A stretch of DNA of 33,433 nucleotides from Tieghemiomyces parasiticus (Eukaryota > Kickxellomycota > Dimargaritomycetes > Dimargaritales > Dimargaritaceae): positions 1-33,433 of the forward strand of contig JANBPT010000495.1 in NCBI GenBank assembly GCA_027575765.1, written 5' to 3'. A model generated the notes under the pieces. It was not told the DNA's origin. It saw only the letters and a program-made list of their open reading frames with translations, and searched no databases. The translations under genes and the position numbers were made by a program. Each line of letters opens with the position of its first letter. The stretch's first letter is position 1. This document shows, one piece after another, positions 1-10,894 of this stretch.

Positions 1-356
1 CAGGCAGGCAGGCCCGGGAGTAGGAGGTGGGTGCAGGGGGATGGGGGCAAAATTTTTGGCTAGGATTGCGGTGTCGGAGTTCGGAAAGGTCGAAGGCGAG
101 GATCTACAGAGGGGACAAAAAAAGGAGAATAGGAACGGAGCAAGTTTAGGAAGTGGTGGTGAGCTGGGGGGAAACGCTTACGGTCAACAGACTTGGATGG
201 TGGGGCTACAGTGTGGGGTGGGAAGTGATGAGCGGCCGGGGTGATGTGTGGAGCTAAAACGTACTGAGGTGGAGAAGCCGAGAGGCTGTTGAGTGGGAGG
301 GGGAGGTCTAACGTATTCCAGGCATGGGCGGCCGGATGGGCCAAAGCTTTATATAG
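1..356 (-). promoter_or_regulatory. TATA box and pyrimidine-rich leader of a gene off the left edge
   Basis: Read on the minus strand, CTATATAAAG lies at 347-356, a near-perfect TATA box. It is followed leftwards by about 340 nt that are strongly C/T-rich on the minus strand. No minus-strand ATG occurs between about 320 and 1. This matches the leaders in front of the recognised genes in this window, so the segment is inferred to be the core promoter and 5' leader of a leftward gene whose coding part lies beyond the window. The open frames here are products of base composition. Confidence 0.5.
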
Positions 357-1815
357 ATTGTGGAGTTTGGCCTGCATTCACAGCAGATGGTGGTGGCATG
401 GAGAACGGTGTGTACACACCACCGCCTCGTTGGGTAAATAATATTACCGGTACAGTGGGCCTGCCACCGGGAACAATGGGCCAGCCCCGCAGCCGGCCGG
501 CAGGGAAGTGGGGCTTATCGTCCCGTCCATCGTAATTTCCAGATGGCAAAGTCTTTTTCCCCCATGATAGCGTCATCGGTGTAACATCCAAATACAATCT
601 AAGCTTGCAAGTAACGCTGAAAACCATGCATCCCCTAGGGCGAAATGGGGCCAAGGGAGGCGGCAAGGGTCGACTGACCGGTCGCTTAGGATACACCGGG
701 CACCAGCTGACGTGGGTTGCGTCCGCATTTCTCTGTACGACCGCGATAAGCCATTATAGTATTTAAATATACGGCCCAGTCGGAAGCTACGATAATATTT
801 AAACCCCGACTTGCAAAGCTGCCCTGTGCGTGTGGAGGGCGGACGCGCACAGTTGCTGAGAGACAAGATATGTTCGGTTTGAATATGGAGCCGCCGGGTG
901 CTAGGGTTTCCTCCTTAATATGCCATGTGGGCACTTTTAACTGGTTCCGTACCTCCAGCCTTCATGAGGGGGGCTGGGAGCAAGTGAAGGAGCGGGCAAG
1001 CCACTCGAAGGCTGGCATAAGGTCGGAAACCCTATTTGCCGGACACCATAACCCAGCAGCGTGCTTTCCTTAGATCTATTAAGCAACAGCCGTATCGGGT
1101 TCTCCCTACAGTACCCCTCCCCCTTCCCAGGCCGCACACATGTCGGCCCGCATAAGCAACTACCCCAACGGTTGCCGCCTCTCAGACCACCTGACCAAGG
1201 TTGGACTTCATCGATCTTTACAGGGTACCTCATCAGAACACTTCCTGGAGAGGTTGACTAACATACACTTCGGCAATGTAACCTGCCCTTCTTGGGCTGT
1301 AAGCAATCGGTAATCAAGCACCACATGCGTCTATCTATTCACTTGCCAAAAGTTGTCAAGTCTTCAAAAACGGTACCAATGGGGGCTAGCCTTCCATTCA
1401 TCTACTCGCAACTCAGTATTGCTGTCATTTTGCATCTCTCCTGCTGCCTAGCACCTGCCCCTTTAGGCTGTCCACTGTACGACATGGTCACTTGACTTCT
1501 TCCCATTTTGTAATTGGCGCAGTGTGGCCCAGGGATAACACGGAGTGAGCTTGGTCAGCTGGTGGAACGCTGTACGGTATAACGAATCGGCATGAAAGGC
1601 CACCCATACAAGTTACCAAGTCCCAAGGTGTCCGTATTAGTGATGTCAGCATCCTCCGTATAAAGAAGCGCTACATGTCAACTAGTAGCTACTAGGATAT
1701 TTGCGTTCGGGATTTACTGGGCCCGATAAAGACAATATTTAATGAGTACAGCGATGTATTTCTATTGTGAACAAAGTGGCTGATAGTAGTACCGAACCAG
1801 GATGGAAACCCCAGT
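357..1815. other. Intergenic, no gene seen
   Basis: No frame here shows a recognisable protein, and the open frames are short and overlap on both strands. The right end is the 3' flank of the aldo-keto reductase. ATTAAA on the minus strand at 1738-1743, about 75 nt past its stop, is a plausible polyadenylation signal. A TAATATTAC nonamer at 439-447 is discussed under rejected items. Confidence 0.5.
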
Positions 1816-3225
1816 TTAATCAAACAAACCTTCGATCCCCAGCGACTTGTCTTGGTGGACATACTTATGACGCTTGTCGATTGCATTGATGGCCTCCATT
1901 TCGGTGTCAGTGAGCATGACTATCTCAATATTGGAGGCGATGCGGTGGGGGTCAGTAGAGCGGGGGATGACTGGTCGAATGGCCAAAATGAGGGTAAGAA
2001 AGTGAAAGCGAGGTGTAGTGACCGAGAGGGTGGGTATGTAATTGTGTGTGTGTGTGTGTGGGTGGGTGGGTGGGTGATATAATTTTTCTATTAGACGGCA
2101 TTGTCACTATATAGGTTCACAGGAGTGAGCGGCAAAATCTGGAACTTTGAGGGCTGAGTGCCAATATTACTTTTGTCGAAAGGCTGCTTTGTAGAAAGAG
2201 TTGAACGGCAGCAGCAGTGCATAGAAGCGTCCCGGGTAACTTACCTGAAGTGCCTCGCTTGATCCCCCAGCTGAGCAGGATCTGAGAAGAAGACCGACGA
2301 TGAAGTTCCGCCAACTCCATGATCTATGAATGTAGGATATATAAAGCGACGGGGCCAATGTAGCAATGTTAGAGTCCAATAAGAGTGGGCCAGTGGGTAA
2401 ATGGACTCGGGATGTTCCTGTGCCCCGCTGTTGTCACTACCCCTCTGGCGGCGGGACTCCACGGTTACACATCATCAAAACAACGGAGGAAGGGCTCTCG
2501 CTCGTCATACTTACCACGGGGTCGCTGCGCAAATCCTTCCCTTGAGTGCTACCCAGCGGGCTGGCGGCAGTCAGATGGATATCGTGCTTCCGGGAGTATT
2601 CCAACAGCTCCCACTGCGGGTGGTAAGGGTGGAGCTCGACCTGGTTTATCATGGGCTGCACAGAGGTGACCTTGGCCTTCAACTCCTCCAGTTTCGGGAT
2701 CGAGTAATTGGACACCCCGAGAGTGCGGATGAGACCCTGGCGGTGGAGGTCCTCCAGCGCAGCCCAGGTGTCGCCGATATCGTGTTCGTGGTCGACCTGG
2801 AGGCTCATCTTGGGGGTCACAGATTTACCTTTTCCGCCAGCCGCGGGCGTGGCGGTTTCTTTTTGGCCGACCTGTTCGGTTTTCAGGGCGTTCGGGAAGT
2901 GCAGGAGCAGTGAGTCTAGATAGTCCGTACGGAGGTCCTTCAGCGCCTTCTCCACGGCAGGCTGCACGTCGTCGCGCTTGAAATGGGTGGGCCACAGCTT
3001 GTAGGATAGAAAGATGGCGGCACGCGGGAGGTCATAGCGGTGCAGCGTGTCGCCTAGAACGTCGGCCGTCTGGAAAATGGACGCCGTGTCAAAGTGGCGA
3101 TAGCCGCTCTCCAGAGCCACCTGGACCGTCTCACTGAGCTGCTTGCGCGGGATGTGCCACGTACCCAGGCCCACAGCGGGGATCCAGTGGCTGTTTGCGA
3201 GTTTGAAGGCACCAACGACGGACAT
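1816..3225 (-). CDS. Aldo-keto reductase with catalytic Tyr replaced by Phe, three exons
   Basis: The exons are 3225-2515, 2323-2245 and 1970-1816. They are joined across GTAAGT donors with TAG and CAG acceptors (phases 0 and 1) and give 314 residues, the usual AKR length. Family landmarks in order are GLGTW (20-23 region), GYRHFDTA (41-48), SYKLWPT (74-80), LLLHFP (106-111), the NQVELHP motif, SWGIKRGTS (exon 2) and VIPRS (264-268) for the cofactor. Of the Asp-Tyr-Lys-His tetrad, Asp46, Lys76 and His109 are present, but position 51, normally Tyr in DTAxxY, is Phe (codon TTC). A roughly 25-residue Gly/Lys-rich insertion follows LLLHFP. AKRs reduce carbonyls with NADPH in the cytosol; loss of the Tyr general acid would be expected to weaken or abolish this. 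Both introns were located by eye from frame continuity and homology. The family call is secure; the substrate is unknown. Confidence 0.92.
2043..2076. repeat. TG microsatellite followed by GGGT repeats in AKR intron 2
   Basis: Nine TG units (2043-2060) run into four or so GGGT units (to 2076). The tract lies inside the second AKR intron (1971-2244). On the transcript it is a CA-rich, then CCCA-rich stretch. It probably explains part of the length of this intron, the longest in the window at 274 bp. Confidence 0.9.
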
Positions 3226-3480
3226 ATTGCGGGTGGCTGGCCAAAAAAAAAAAGAGGGAGGAGACGGCTGGTGAGCAAATTATAGGCAGTGTAACAGGCA
3301 AAAAGGCCGTGGTTAATAAGGTAGGAGATAGGAAAGCCGGAATGGACTCGGACGTGACAGACGTCAAGGGATAAGGCGGATGAGACGCAGAAGGCTGGCC
3401 AGCGAGGTGGAACAAGTGACGGGTTTTAGGCAAGCGGGCCAGGTGAGACCAGAGTTTAAGTGGGGAAAGGGGGGGGGGAC
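3226..3480 (-). promoter_or_regulatory. Upstream leader of the aldo-keto reductase
   Basis: The minus strand is C/T-rich here, including a run of 12 T near 3241-3252 and ten C at 3478-3469. A weak TATAATTT-like element lies on the minus strand near 3277-3284. The region directly abuts the AKR ATG. It is called by resemblance to the other leaders in the window; no transcription start can be read from sequence. Confidence 0.35.
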
Positions 3481-4459
3481 TGCCAGATCCGACGGAATAA
3501 AAGCAAACTCAGGGGCCTTGGGACATGGCGGCTGGGGCCGACTCTTTTTATGAAGACTTCCGGTCGGGGCCGATTGGCCTTGACGCTGACGAAATGATGT
3601 GAACAAGGGAGCAGGTGACGGTCAGGCTGGTAATTTTGGGTCCCCTTGATCGTTTTCGTCAGCCAACCTGTACATTCTCCCAAACCACCACACTATACCT
3701 TTCATTGACGAGACAAGCACATCGACTACTCGCCCTGTAACTGCGATGGTCCTGTAAAAGGGGGATCCGCTATCGTCCCCATTCTCCCGCCTCCTAGTCT
3801 GCTTCGTGGGACTCCTTCCTACCTTACCTGCCACGAATCAAGTGAGCAGGCGCGTACGTTCCAGGAGAGAATGGATAATTACCTCAATGTATACGTCACT
3901 GTTATACCAATCGATAATTCGGTAAAAAAAGCATCGAGATCGGAACGCCCCCAGTTCCGCAGGCCAAACAGTCACTCGAATTGCATACTACTTCCCATCT
4001 AGGGCCACCTGATACTTTCTCAGACGGATTGGTGCCGGTTTTCGATCCCCATGGGCCACACGGCAGCACCAGTTCCGTACGCATGGTAGTGAAGTGATTG
4101 CGGCCGCTATCCCCCCTGACCTCGTCACGGTTCACGACTTCGCTGAGTCGCTCAACCCCTTCCCCAGCGTCGGCTACAGTAAAAACGATAGATTCGTTTA
4201 GAACTCCAGTGGTGTATCAATGATAAGCTATCTCCAAACGTCATAGACGGCGGTTCTTAAATTTAATTGGTATGTATATGCCTTTTGAACTCGGGACGCT
4301 TTTATTTTTCCACAGCGCCTAATCCAGCCGACTGTCGCTAGTCTGAACTACTCAGTAAATTACCTCTAACCATGCGCTGAAGCAATCCGTAGAAATCATT
4401 AAGTTGGTTTCTGAAGCGTTTCGATTTCCGAATGATATCAACGTCCCTGTGATTACACT
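3481..4459. other. Intergenic, no gene seen
   Basis: Only short, overlapping open frames occur, without recognisable motifs. The distal AKR promoter may extend into the left part. Nothing else stands out. Confidence 0.4.
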
Positions 4460-4702
4460 TCACACACGTTTAGAACACCATGCACGGCGACTAGATCCAG
4501 CAGATGAGTTGTAGGAGCGGTAGATCCGCGTTGTATCGACAGTGACAACGCTTTCTTGCAGGTAGCTACTGTCTTCGGCAAAGTCTCGCAGAAAGTCAGT
4601 TACACGATGTACCCAGTAATCGCCAGTGAGGCCATGGTTGATCCCGTGTAGGATGGAGTGGTTCAACCTCCAGCCTCTGTGTACAAGGGAGGGGGTACAC
4701 AT
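4460..4702 (-). CDS. Possible small hypothetical protein, 80 residues
   Basis: An ATG at 4702 in a good context (CACCATGT) opens an 80-codon frame ending in TGA. About 90 nt upstream on the minus strand is TTTATAAGG (4789-4796), a reasonable TATA element, with a C/T-rich stretch between. The first 65 codons prefer C or G in the third position (about 60 per cent by hand count), higher than most spurious frames nearby. The product has a GDYWVHRVTDFLRDFAEDSS segment and no clear signal peptide or known domain. It could be a real short gene, one exon of a larger gene or chance. I do not recognise it and assign no function. Confidence 0.28.
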   Translation of the reverse strand: MCTPSLVHRGWRLNHSILHGINHGLTGDYWVHRVTDFLRDFAEDSSYLQESVVTVDTTRIYRSYNSSAGSSRRAWCSKRV

Positions 4703-6508
4703 GGTGAAGGACAAGGTGTGGCAGGGCTGGGCTGTTTTATCACCAATCAATCAGGGCCTCTTTCTTCTTTAGAGCGGCGATTTTTCCCTTATAAAGTCTA
4801 CCAATGCTAACCGGTGGGTCACGAAATTGGAGTTTACCTTTGAATGGGCAGTAGCCCGCACGAAAGTGAGGTAATCGCTTGTAAATTGTGATGAGGTAGG
4901 CGACCGCGAAGCCCAGCTAAAATGTTAAATAAAGAATGCCCTTGGAAGCAGGATCCTCAAGACTTAGACGCCGCATGGGAACCCGTACCTCATTTTGGGT
5001 AGGTGCAGACTGCGTGTGTGCCGGAGGGATAGTCAGGAGCACTATGAAGGATTGCCGGGCAGGCCAAACAGCGGGGAATGGTATGATTGTCAAACAGTTG
5101 CTTATCGATGTAGTTGTAATTTGCAGGACCTTGGGAAATAGAAAGGACGTGTTAACCTTACAATAAAATCCGCTAGTAATCACCCATGCAAGCCATCGGT
5201 CGTAGATATCAACTCAAGCCCCTCGCCCACTTGGATCCCTACTCTAAAAACATAATGTCCTTTACGAGTACTACAATAGATCATTGTGTGAACACCAAAC
5301 TATGACCGCCACGTTATTTTAAAAGTAGGGGTCGGGAAACAGGCGGCCGAGGTGTACAGGAATATATCGCCTAGGTATATGGCCCATCAGGGAGGAGGTT
5401 TGGCTTACCAGGTCGGCGGACGAGTTTTCCTCGCAAATGGAGGTAGGGTAGACTGAATGCAACCGAATGTCGTGTGGTGCTATGTTCGAATGTTAGCGCC
5501 ACTGCGCGATTTCAGATGATGCTCTCTCTCTCTTTAAGTTGCGGTTCGTTGGCGGCCAATCACGCCTGGTGAAAATGTAGTCTGATCACCTGGGTGCTAG
5601 CTGCGTTAATGATGCTGGTAGGGGAACAGTAGACGGCCTATGTCCGCGCTTGCACGGAATAGACGTATGCAGGACAGAGGGGAAGCGCTATAGCCACCTT
5701 ACGCAGCGGCGAAAGACGCAGCCGCAACGTAAGTTGATGGGATACATGTCAATATTTAGCTAGTGGAGAGGCGTGGTAGGCAACCGTAAATTGAGGCAGG
5801 GTTGTGAGTGACAAGGGCGCCTTTATGGGAACCACACTATGATGGCTCTTAAAGGAAGAGAAACCAGAGGCCTTCACTACGCAGGGCGGTTTCTAGATAT
5901 ACTGGACAATCAGTTGCCAATTATATTTATGAGACGTTCTCAGTCATTCGAAAAGGAATAAATGAACATCAAACCAATAGTTTAAATATTTTCTTTTATT
6001 AGTAGACCATTCATGGTCACCGAAAAGCCTTAGAATAAAACGACCGCTATCGTCAGGTCTAACGGGTCGCTGCGGTCGTCTAAAGCAACCTCACTCACCG
6101 CATGCGCACGGCGACACCAACCTTACGCCTTCCCCACTCCTTATCCAGTCATTCATGTACACCGGCCAGAACAATATCCATTGCCCTTTTATCAACTTTC
6201 CGTGCCCTACCACAGCCATCTGGCCAATTCTTCCTCTCAAACGACGCCCCTGCTATACTCCCCTCAGCTTCTCTACGGAGACCTAACATTCTCTACACTA
6301 GCAATACACTGACAAGACTCTCAATATCAGGCCCCTCACGCTATATATAGAGCACTGGAAAGTCGGCACTAACAGAGCATCATCATCTACTAACTGTTTA
6401 GTACGAATACTTTTCATCCGAGATAATGTCTACCACATGCCTGCCGCTAGTCCCAAACGAAACCGTTACCTCTAACACGCAACCATCCCCCAATTAATCA
6501 AAGCTGGC
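4703..6508. other. Intergenic, no gene seen
   Basis: Apart from the putative TATA at 4789-4796 this stretch shows no supportable gene. A short CT microsatellite lies at about 5521-5534. The 6100-6350 part is C-rich on the plus strand, which keeps one frame open for 82 codons without protein-like features. Confidence 0.4.
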
Positions 6509-6514
6509 TTTATT
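6509..6514 (-). terminator. AATAAA polyadenylation signal of the secreted-protein gene
   Basis: TTTATT on the plus strand reads AATAAA on the minus strand, about 40 nt past the stop codon at 6555. Position and sequence suit a fungal cleavage and polyadenylation signal. Confidence 0.5.
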
Positions 6515-6554
6515 TTCCCCCCTGATCTCTGAGCCCCAAAAACCATCATATAGA

Positions 6555-7846
6555 TCACATTCTACCTGGAATCATGTCGATACGATTCCTATAACTACCC
6601 TTGGCCAGCGCAAGCTTCACACCTTGGTGTTTTGTCATCGCAAACAGATTGGTGTCCAAGCCGAACGACTCGCATCGGTCCGCGCGGTCGTCGACGGCAT
6701 AATTTAAACACTTCTCCAAGGACACAAGCTGGCTGGCCTGCAATTTTTTACCCCATTTACCCAGTAAATCCCTACTAGCATCGTCGTCGCCACCTGTCAC
6801 CACAGCCAGATAGAGATTGCGTGCCAGCATCTCGCATGCCCTGTCTACCTGGGCCTTACGCTGATAGGCCTCTTCATCTGACCACTGCGCATGTTCGGAT
6901 GGGTCCGAAACACTTTCACCAATAATCAATTCGCGAATTAGGCGGTTCCAAACCTCTATCATCTTGTCACAGCCGTGTATCTGACATAGGCCGATCGTGA
7001 TCATGGGCATAAAGGTGTCAAAAATGAAGCGCGCTTGAAAGGGGTGCATGTTCTCCGTGGGTAGGGGGAGATAATTCTTGTACTTTTCGGACTGCTCAAT
7101 GGGTAAGGTGGCTCTAACGAATGTCGGGATCGTTTCGTCGTCCGCATCCTGCAACAGACTGTCGAATGTATCGTAGAGCACTCTCTCGAAATTCGATTTA
7201 TCGAGCTGTGCGATAATATCGTCATGGTTGGCGAGCTTAGTTTTCCATTCGTCGATGGCCACGTAGTCTACGAGGTTGTCGTACGAGCCTTCTTTACCCG
7301 CAAGCTGGACTCGGGAAAAGTAAGTACGGAAATGCGAGTTGGCTATGCCATAAGAGCTTTCGATAGTAGTTGAACCGTCTGCTAGGGCCAGGTATGTCTG
7401 GATGATCGCCTTGAGGGCACCATTGTAGAACTTTGGTTGTTTGTGAAGTGATATCATTTAGTGAAAGGGTTGAGAGTGCTTATCAGCGTTAGGCCATTAA
7501 TATACAGGGTCACTTGTTATAACGTCAGTAATGGTCGCCACAGCGCAGGAGCGGTCTGGCAATAAGTGTTTAAAGGCAATACAGGAATTACCAAGACGTT
7601 ACTTGACTTGATCACGGTTATTTTCACCTAGCTTACCATGTCGTTAGGCTCCTCAGTGAACCCTGGGAAATCAAGTATGGGTTTCGGGGAAGACCCTTCG
7701 TTACCCTTAGTGAAAACGCGAGAACAACGCTCATATATTTTCTTGAAGAAACCCGGAGTTGCTTGCTTGTCAGCCGGATGAAGTGGCCAGCCTGATACGG
7801 TCAAGGTGCAGCCGGCAAGCAGGAGGGAAATATAACAACTCCTCAT
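6555..7846 (-). CDS. Secreted protein of unknown function, two exons (family copy A)
   Basis: Exon 1 (7846-7637) encodes 70 residues beginning with a typical signal peptide: MRSC, a hydrophobic core to about residue 18, then WPLHPA. It ends at ATG|GTAAGC. Exon 2 (7430-6555) adds 291 residues. The intron (7636-7431, 206 bp, phase 0) ends in an AAG acceptor, which is less usual. An in-frame TAA immediately precedes the only ATG at the front of exon 2 (7457), so joining to exon 1 is the best model. The product would be about 361 residues, secreted, probably helical, with no domain I recognise. The same gene plan is seen in the damaged copy 1.4 kb upstream, with matching LPxxxxxxxxxYL, MIT and D..W..I segments, which supports the splice model. 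TATATAT on the minus strand at 8090-8096, 245 nt before the ATG, is a candidate TATA box. The function is unknown. Confidence 0.72.
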
Positions 7847-9209
7847 CGTAAAGGTAGAGTATCTCGTCTGAATGAGGAAAAGTGTAAGATGGTAGATGGA
7901 TACACTGGTTAGACGGTGACCTCCCTATCGCAGGTAATGTTCGGCTGCACTGGCACGCAGTGCGGCTTGAGAAGAACTGTGAAAAAAAAAATAGAATAAC
8001 CTACATGACGATATTACTAAAAGTGTACACTGGAAAACTGGACAGCTTGCATTCGACGGTGTAGATATAAAGGCGAGCGAGCTCACTGATATATAGAGTT
8101 CAACCGAGGGGAACTACTATCGAGCTTCCCGTGCCGGGAATCGGTGGGCAATGCGGTGCAAAAAAAATAAGCAGTGGGTAGAAAAAAGAATGCAGGGTCT
8201 GAAATGAAAGAAAGCGAGTCGAGGGAGGACAAAGTAGCTGTGCGCCGAAGATTCCACCATTGACAAGAATTCGGGGACGGTCGGTCGAAGGCGGCCCCCC
8301 AGCTGATGGGATCGAATGGCTTGTGCGACCTGTGGCTTCTTTTTCGCCCGCTCCGATCGCTAAGGGTTCCACTCGTGACGCAGCTGACGAAGGGAACACC
8401 ACGGTGCCAAAGAGAGGGCACCCCATTGAAGCTTGAGCCTATCAGATCCTTTAAAACCCTCCTTCCGAGACAGCCGTCGCTAATAACGATTATTGGGGGG
8501 GGGGCGATTAGAGAGACCAACGGGACGAAAATACTGGAGAGGGCTTTTAGAAGGGAAGTCATATTGTAGTACTTTGGATAAACCGCGCTTTAGACAAAAA
8601 TAAATGGCCAGGTGAACGCTCCATTTGACATTATTCACAGGATGTGTCGGCGAGGGGGTGGGCTTACAACTAAGGTGTTCCCCGTGGCCTGGCTTCCCAG
8701 CGTAGGCTTATGTCGATTGTGGGCCCAGCCCTGTCCCCTCATCTCTCCACGATCGCGCTGATTTAGCGAAGAGATTTTAATTAGTGGGGCCTGTAATAAA
8801 TTTGCATTGTGCCAACTCGAGCAGAAAATCCCTAACGGAATCTCGCCCTGAAACGATACCACCGCAAGTATCCAACTCATTTTACGATAGGTTTGGTAAA
8901 CTAACTACTGATGGGCAAGCGAAGCGACGAGCCCTCCAGTCGGTAGAGGTTCACACTTATACCCAACTCACCCATGCAGGACGGCACAGAGCGGTAGCTT
9001 CCAATCGAACCAATCCCTCTACCGACTGCGAGTAACTGTTCATCTCCGACTGCGTAGGACGACTCCGAATTCCATGATGCCTGGCTATTTTCTAGTAGCC
9101 GGGAAATACAGCTACTGGTGCCCAGGATACGGCTTTTGGGAATATCCGGATCATACCTTTCGTTGGCGTTGCCTCCTTAACCCGACTGGCTCTGGTCGGC
9201 ACCCAGGTG
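7847..9209. other. Intergenic: upstream region of copy A and 3' flank of copy B
   Basis: Left part: leader of the secreted-protein gene, with a minus-strand TATATAT at 8090-8096. The 8083-8562 stretch is C/T-rich on the minus strand, which leaves a 159-codon frame open with no family resemblance, so it is taken as leader or promoter. Ten G occur at 8495-8504. The right part holds the inverted repeat listed separately. No further gene is seen. Confidence 0.45.
8937..9028. repeat. 13-bp perfect inverted repeat with 66-bp spacer
   Basis: CAGTCGGTAGAGG at 8937-8949 is the exact reverse complement of CCTCTACCGACTG at 9016-9028. A further partial copy (CCGACTGCG) recurs at 9047-9055. It lies about 180 bp past the stop of the decayed secreted-protein copy. 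It could be the remnant of a small mobile element, a transcript hairpin or chance. Confidence 0.6.
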
Positions 9210-10118
9210 TCACCGAAAGTCGGTGATGATTTCACGCCAGTGGTCATCAATGCTATCAAACCCACCCAGCATACCCATTGTCATGGTAATCATTAGCACG
9301 ACCGTACGATACACAAACTGTTCGGCAGCCTGGATGTGGCCGCGAGATGTTAGGTAGCTGTCAAAAACCTGTTGGTCGTGGACTGGTAGGGCCTTGCGAA
9401 ATTTTTCTGCGACGCTCTCACCTCGAACATCTTTCAGAAGCTGAGTTAGAGTGACCGTTAGGGTTTCGTCAAAGTAGCAGGCTAGGGCGCAAGTGAAAAG
9501 GTCCTTGTCAGTGCCCACCTGGTCCAGGAGGGCTTTACCGTCCAGATAGGTCATGTCGGTGGCAGGTGTGGGTGGGCTTTCTGCATCAGATAGGCGATAA
9601 CCTGGTTGGGGCTTTACCTTGACGGCTATGAAGGTGGCCATAATAGGCCCCAGGGACTCGCGGTAGTCAGAAGGCGAGACCTGCATACCCGTAAAGAGGT
9701 TTGAAAGGAGACCGTTCAGATTGATACGGGTATAGTTAATTAGTTTGCGAGTGCGTTTCGATATCTGCAGGCACGTTGTCAGCTGGTTCTTTTGTTGGCT
9801 GCATAGTGGAGTTCCAAGCCGAGCTACCCTTCAGGCACCCCCCCCCCACTGTTGCATCCGAGAGCATGGTGCGAGTGTACCATATGCAAACTAATCTTCA
9901 CTCACGTAGTGCTCTGGCTCATCAGGCATCGCCAGGTCCAGGAAAAGCCTTTCTGGCATATACTGCGACTAACTTGTGTAGGCTTCGCCCGGAGTGTTCT
10001 GCGTGAGCCCATTGTCCAACATGAGTGGAGGGGAAATGGAGACGGTCGTTGAGGGCTGGGGAGAGGGTATAGCGAAAGCGATATCGACGACCCTGTAAAG
10101 GACAGTAAGAGTTTGCAT
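9210..10118 (-). pseudogene. Decayed paralogue of the secreted protein (copy B), nonsense codon and short 3' end
   Basis: Exon 2 (9680-9210, 156 codons plus TGA) aligns along its length with exon 2 of copy A: a DYRESLGPI start against FYNGALKAI, then LPVHDQ...YL, VLMITM and IDDHWREIITDF. Upstream, a CAG acceptor at 9683-9681 follows a C/T-rich tract and branch-like CTAATTAAC. A GTGAGT donor closes exon 1 at 9906 after LDLAMPDEPEHY, matching LDFPGFTEEPNDM of copy A. Reading back in that frame reaches an ATG at 10118 followed by a signal-like MQTLTVLY. This makes 71 codons against 70 in copy A, but codon 50 (9971-9969) is TAG. Exon 2 also stops about 100 residues earlier than in copy A. Nonsense decay plus truncation is the simplest reading. 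Alternatives are an extra small intron removing the TAG, or a sequencing error. Confidence 0.62.
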
Positions 10119-10894
10119 GTTGACGAATAGGCGCGAGTAGGGGTGAAGTCAGGGAGCTGTAGGGAAGATAACGCTGCAAGTAAAAACAGACAACCTCTGT
10201 AATTCTACAGGGAACTATGAAGCGAAAATGTTGCGCAAGTATACCGCCACCGACGTTGGATCTACCTGCTGAGCTTTATCAAACAACGGCAACTGATATC
10301 GAAAATGCCAAGTGTAAAAAGCGAGGTACTCGCATTCGATGGTGGCGCATCGGCCCACCATGCCTCCTCTAAGGCAAGGGTGTGTTGAGGGGGGGGTCAG
10401 CTGCCCGGCTCGCTACGGTATCTATGAAGGAGCAAGGGACATATAAATGGGATGTGGCAAAATTCACCCTTCTATAAGCCGCTGCACTATCGAAAGTTCG
10501 GGGTTACAGTCCTCGTACCACCCTAGCGTGCGCCACTCGCACGCTATTACGGTGGAACTTGGGTCCGTTTCTTTCCTATCATCCCTATTTTCGAGATACG
10601 TGCGCCACACCCTCGCTCCTCCTGCTTTTGCATTACCCTGCTCAGGCGGAAGGCCTCAAAGGCTACGCGATCGCCCACTTCACTCGTGGGGATGATAAAT
10701 CCCGAAAGCGGGACCGTCAGCCGCCCAGGTTGCGGATAGGACTGGACAAGAAATCGATACTGCCAAAGCGAATAATTTATAATATCGTGACTATTAATGG
10801 AACGATAGGCTAGTGCTAACAGCAGGGGAGAGTTACGGTTTCATTGGTAATACCTCGCTCATATCGGGCCGATCGCATAACGAGGTCTAGCACT
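10119..10894. other. Intergenic, no gene seen
   Basis: This lies between copy B and the 3' end of ADE2. It contains an 8-G run at 10389-10396 and short open frames without protein-like features. No clear AATAAA was found on the minus strand just past the ADE2 stop. Confidence 0.4.

Noticed and set aside
439..447. TAATATTAC nonamer, as at rolling-circle origins of small ssDNA replicons
   Set aside because: There is no flanking stem-loop and no Rep-like gene nearby. A given 9-mer is expected about once per four such windows by chance.
8083..8562. Minus-strand open frame of 159 codons
   Set aside because: It is C/T-rich leader sequence upstream of secreted-protein copy A, crosses candidate TATA sites and has no protein-like motif.
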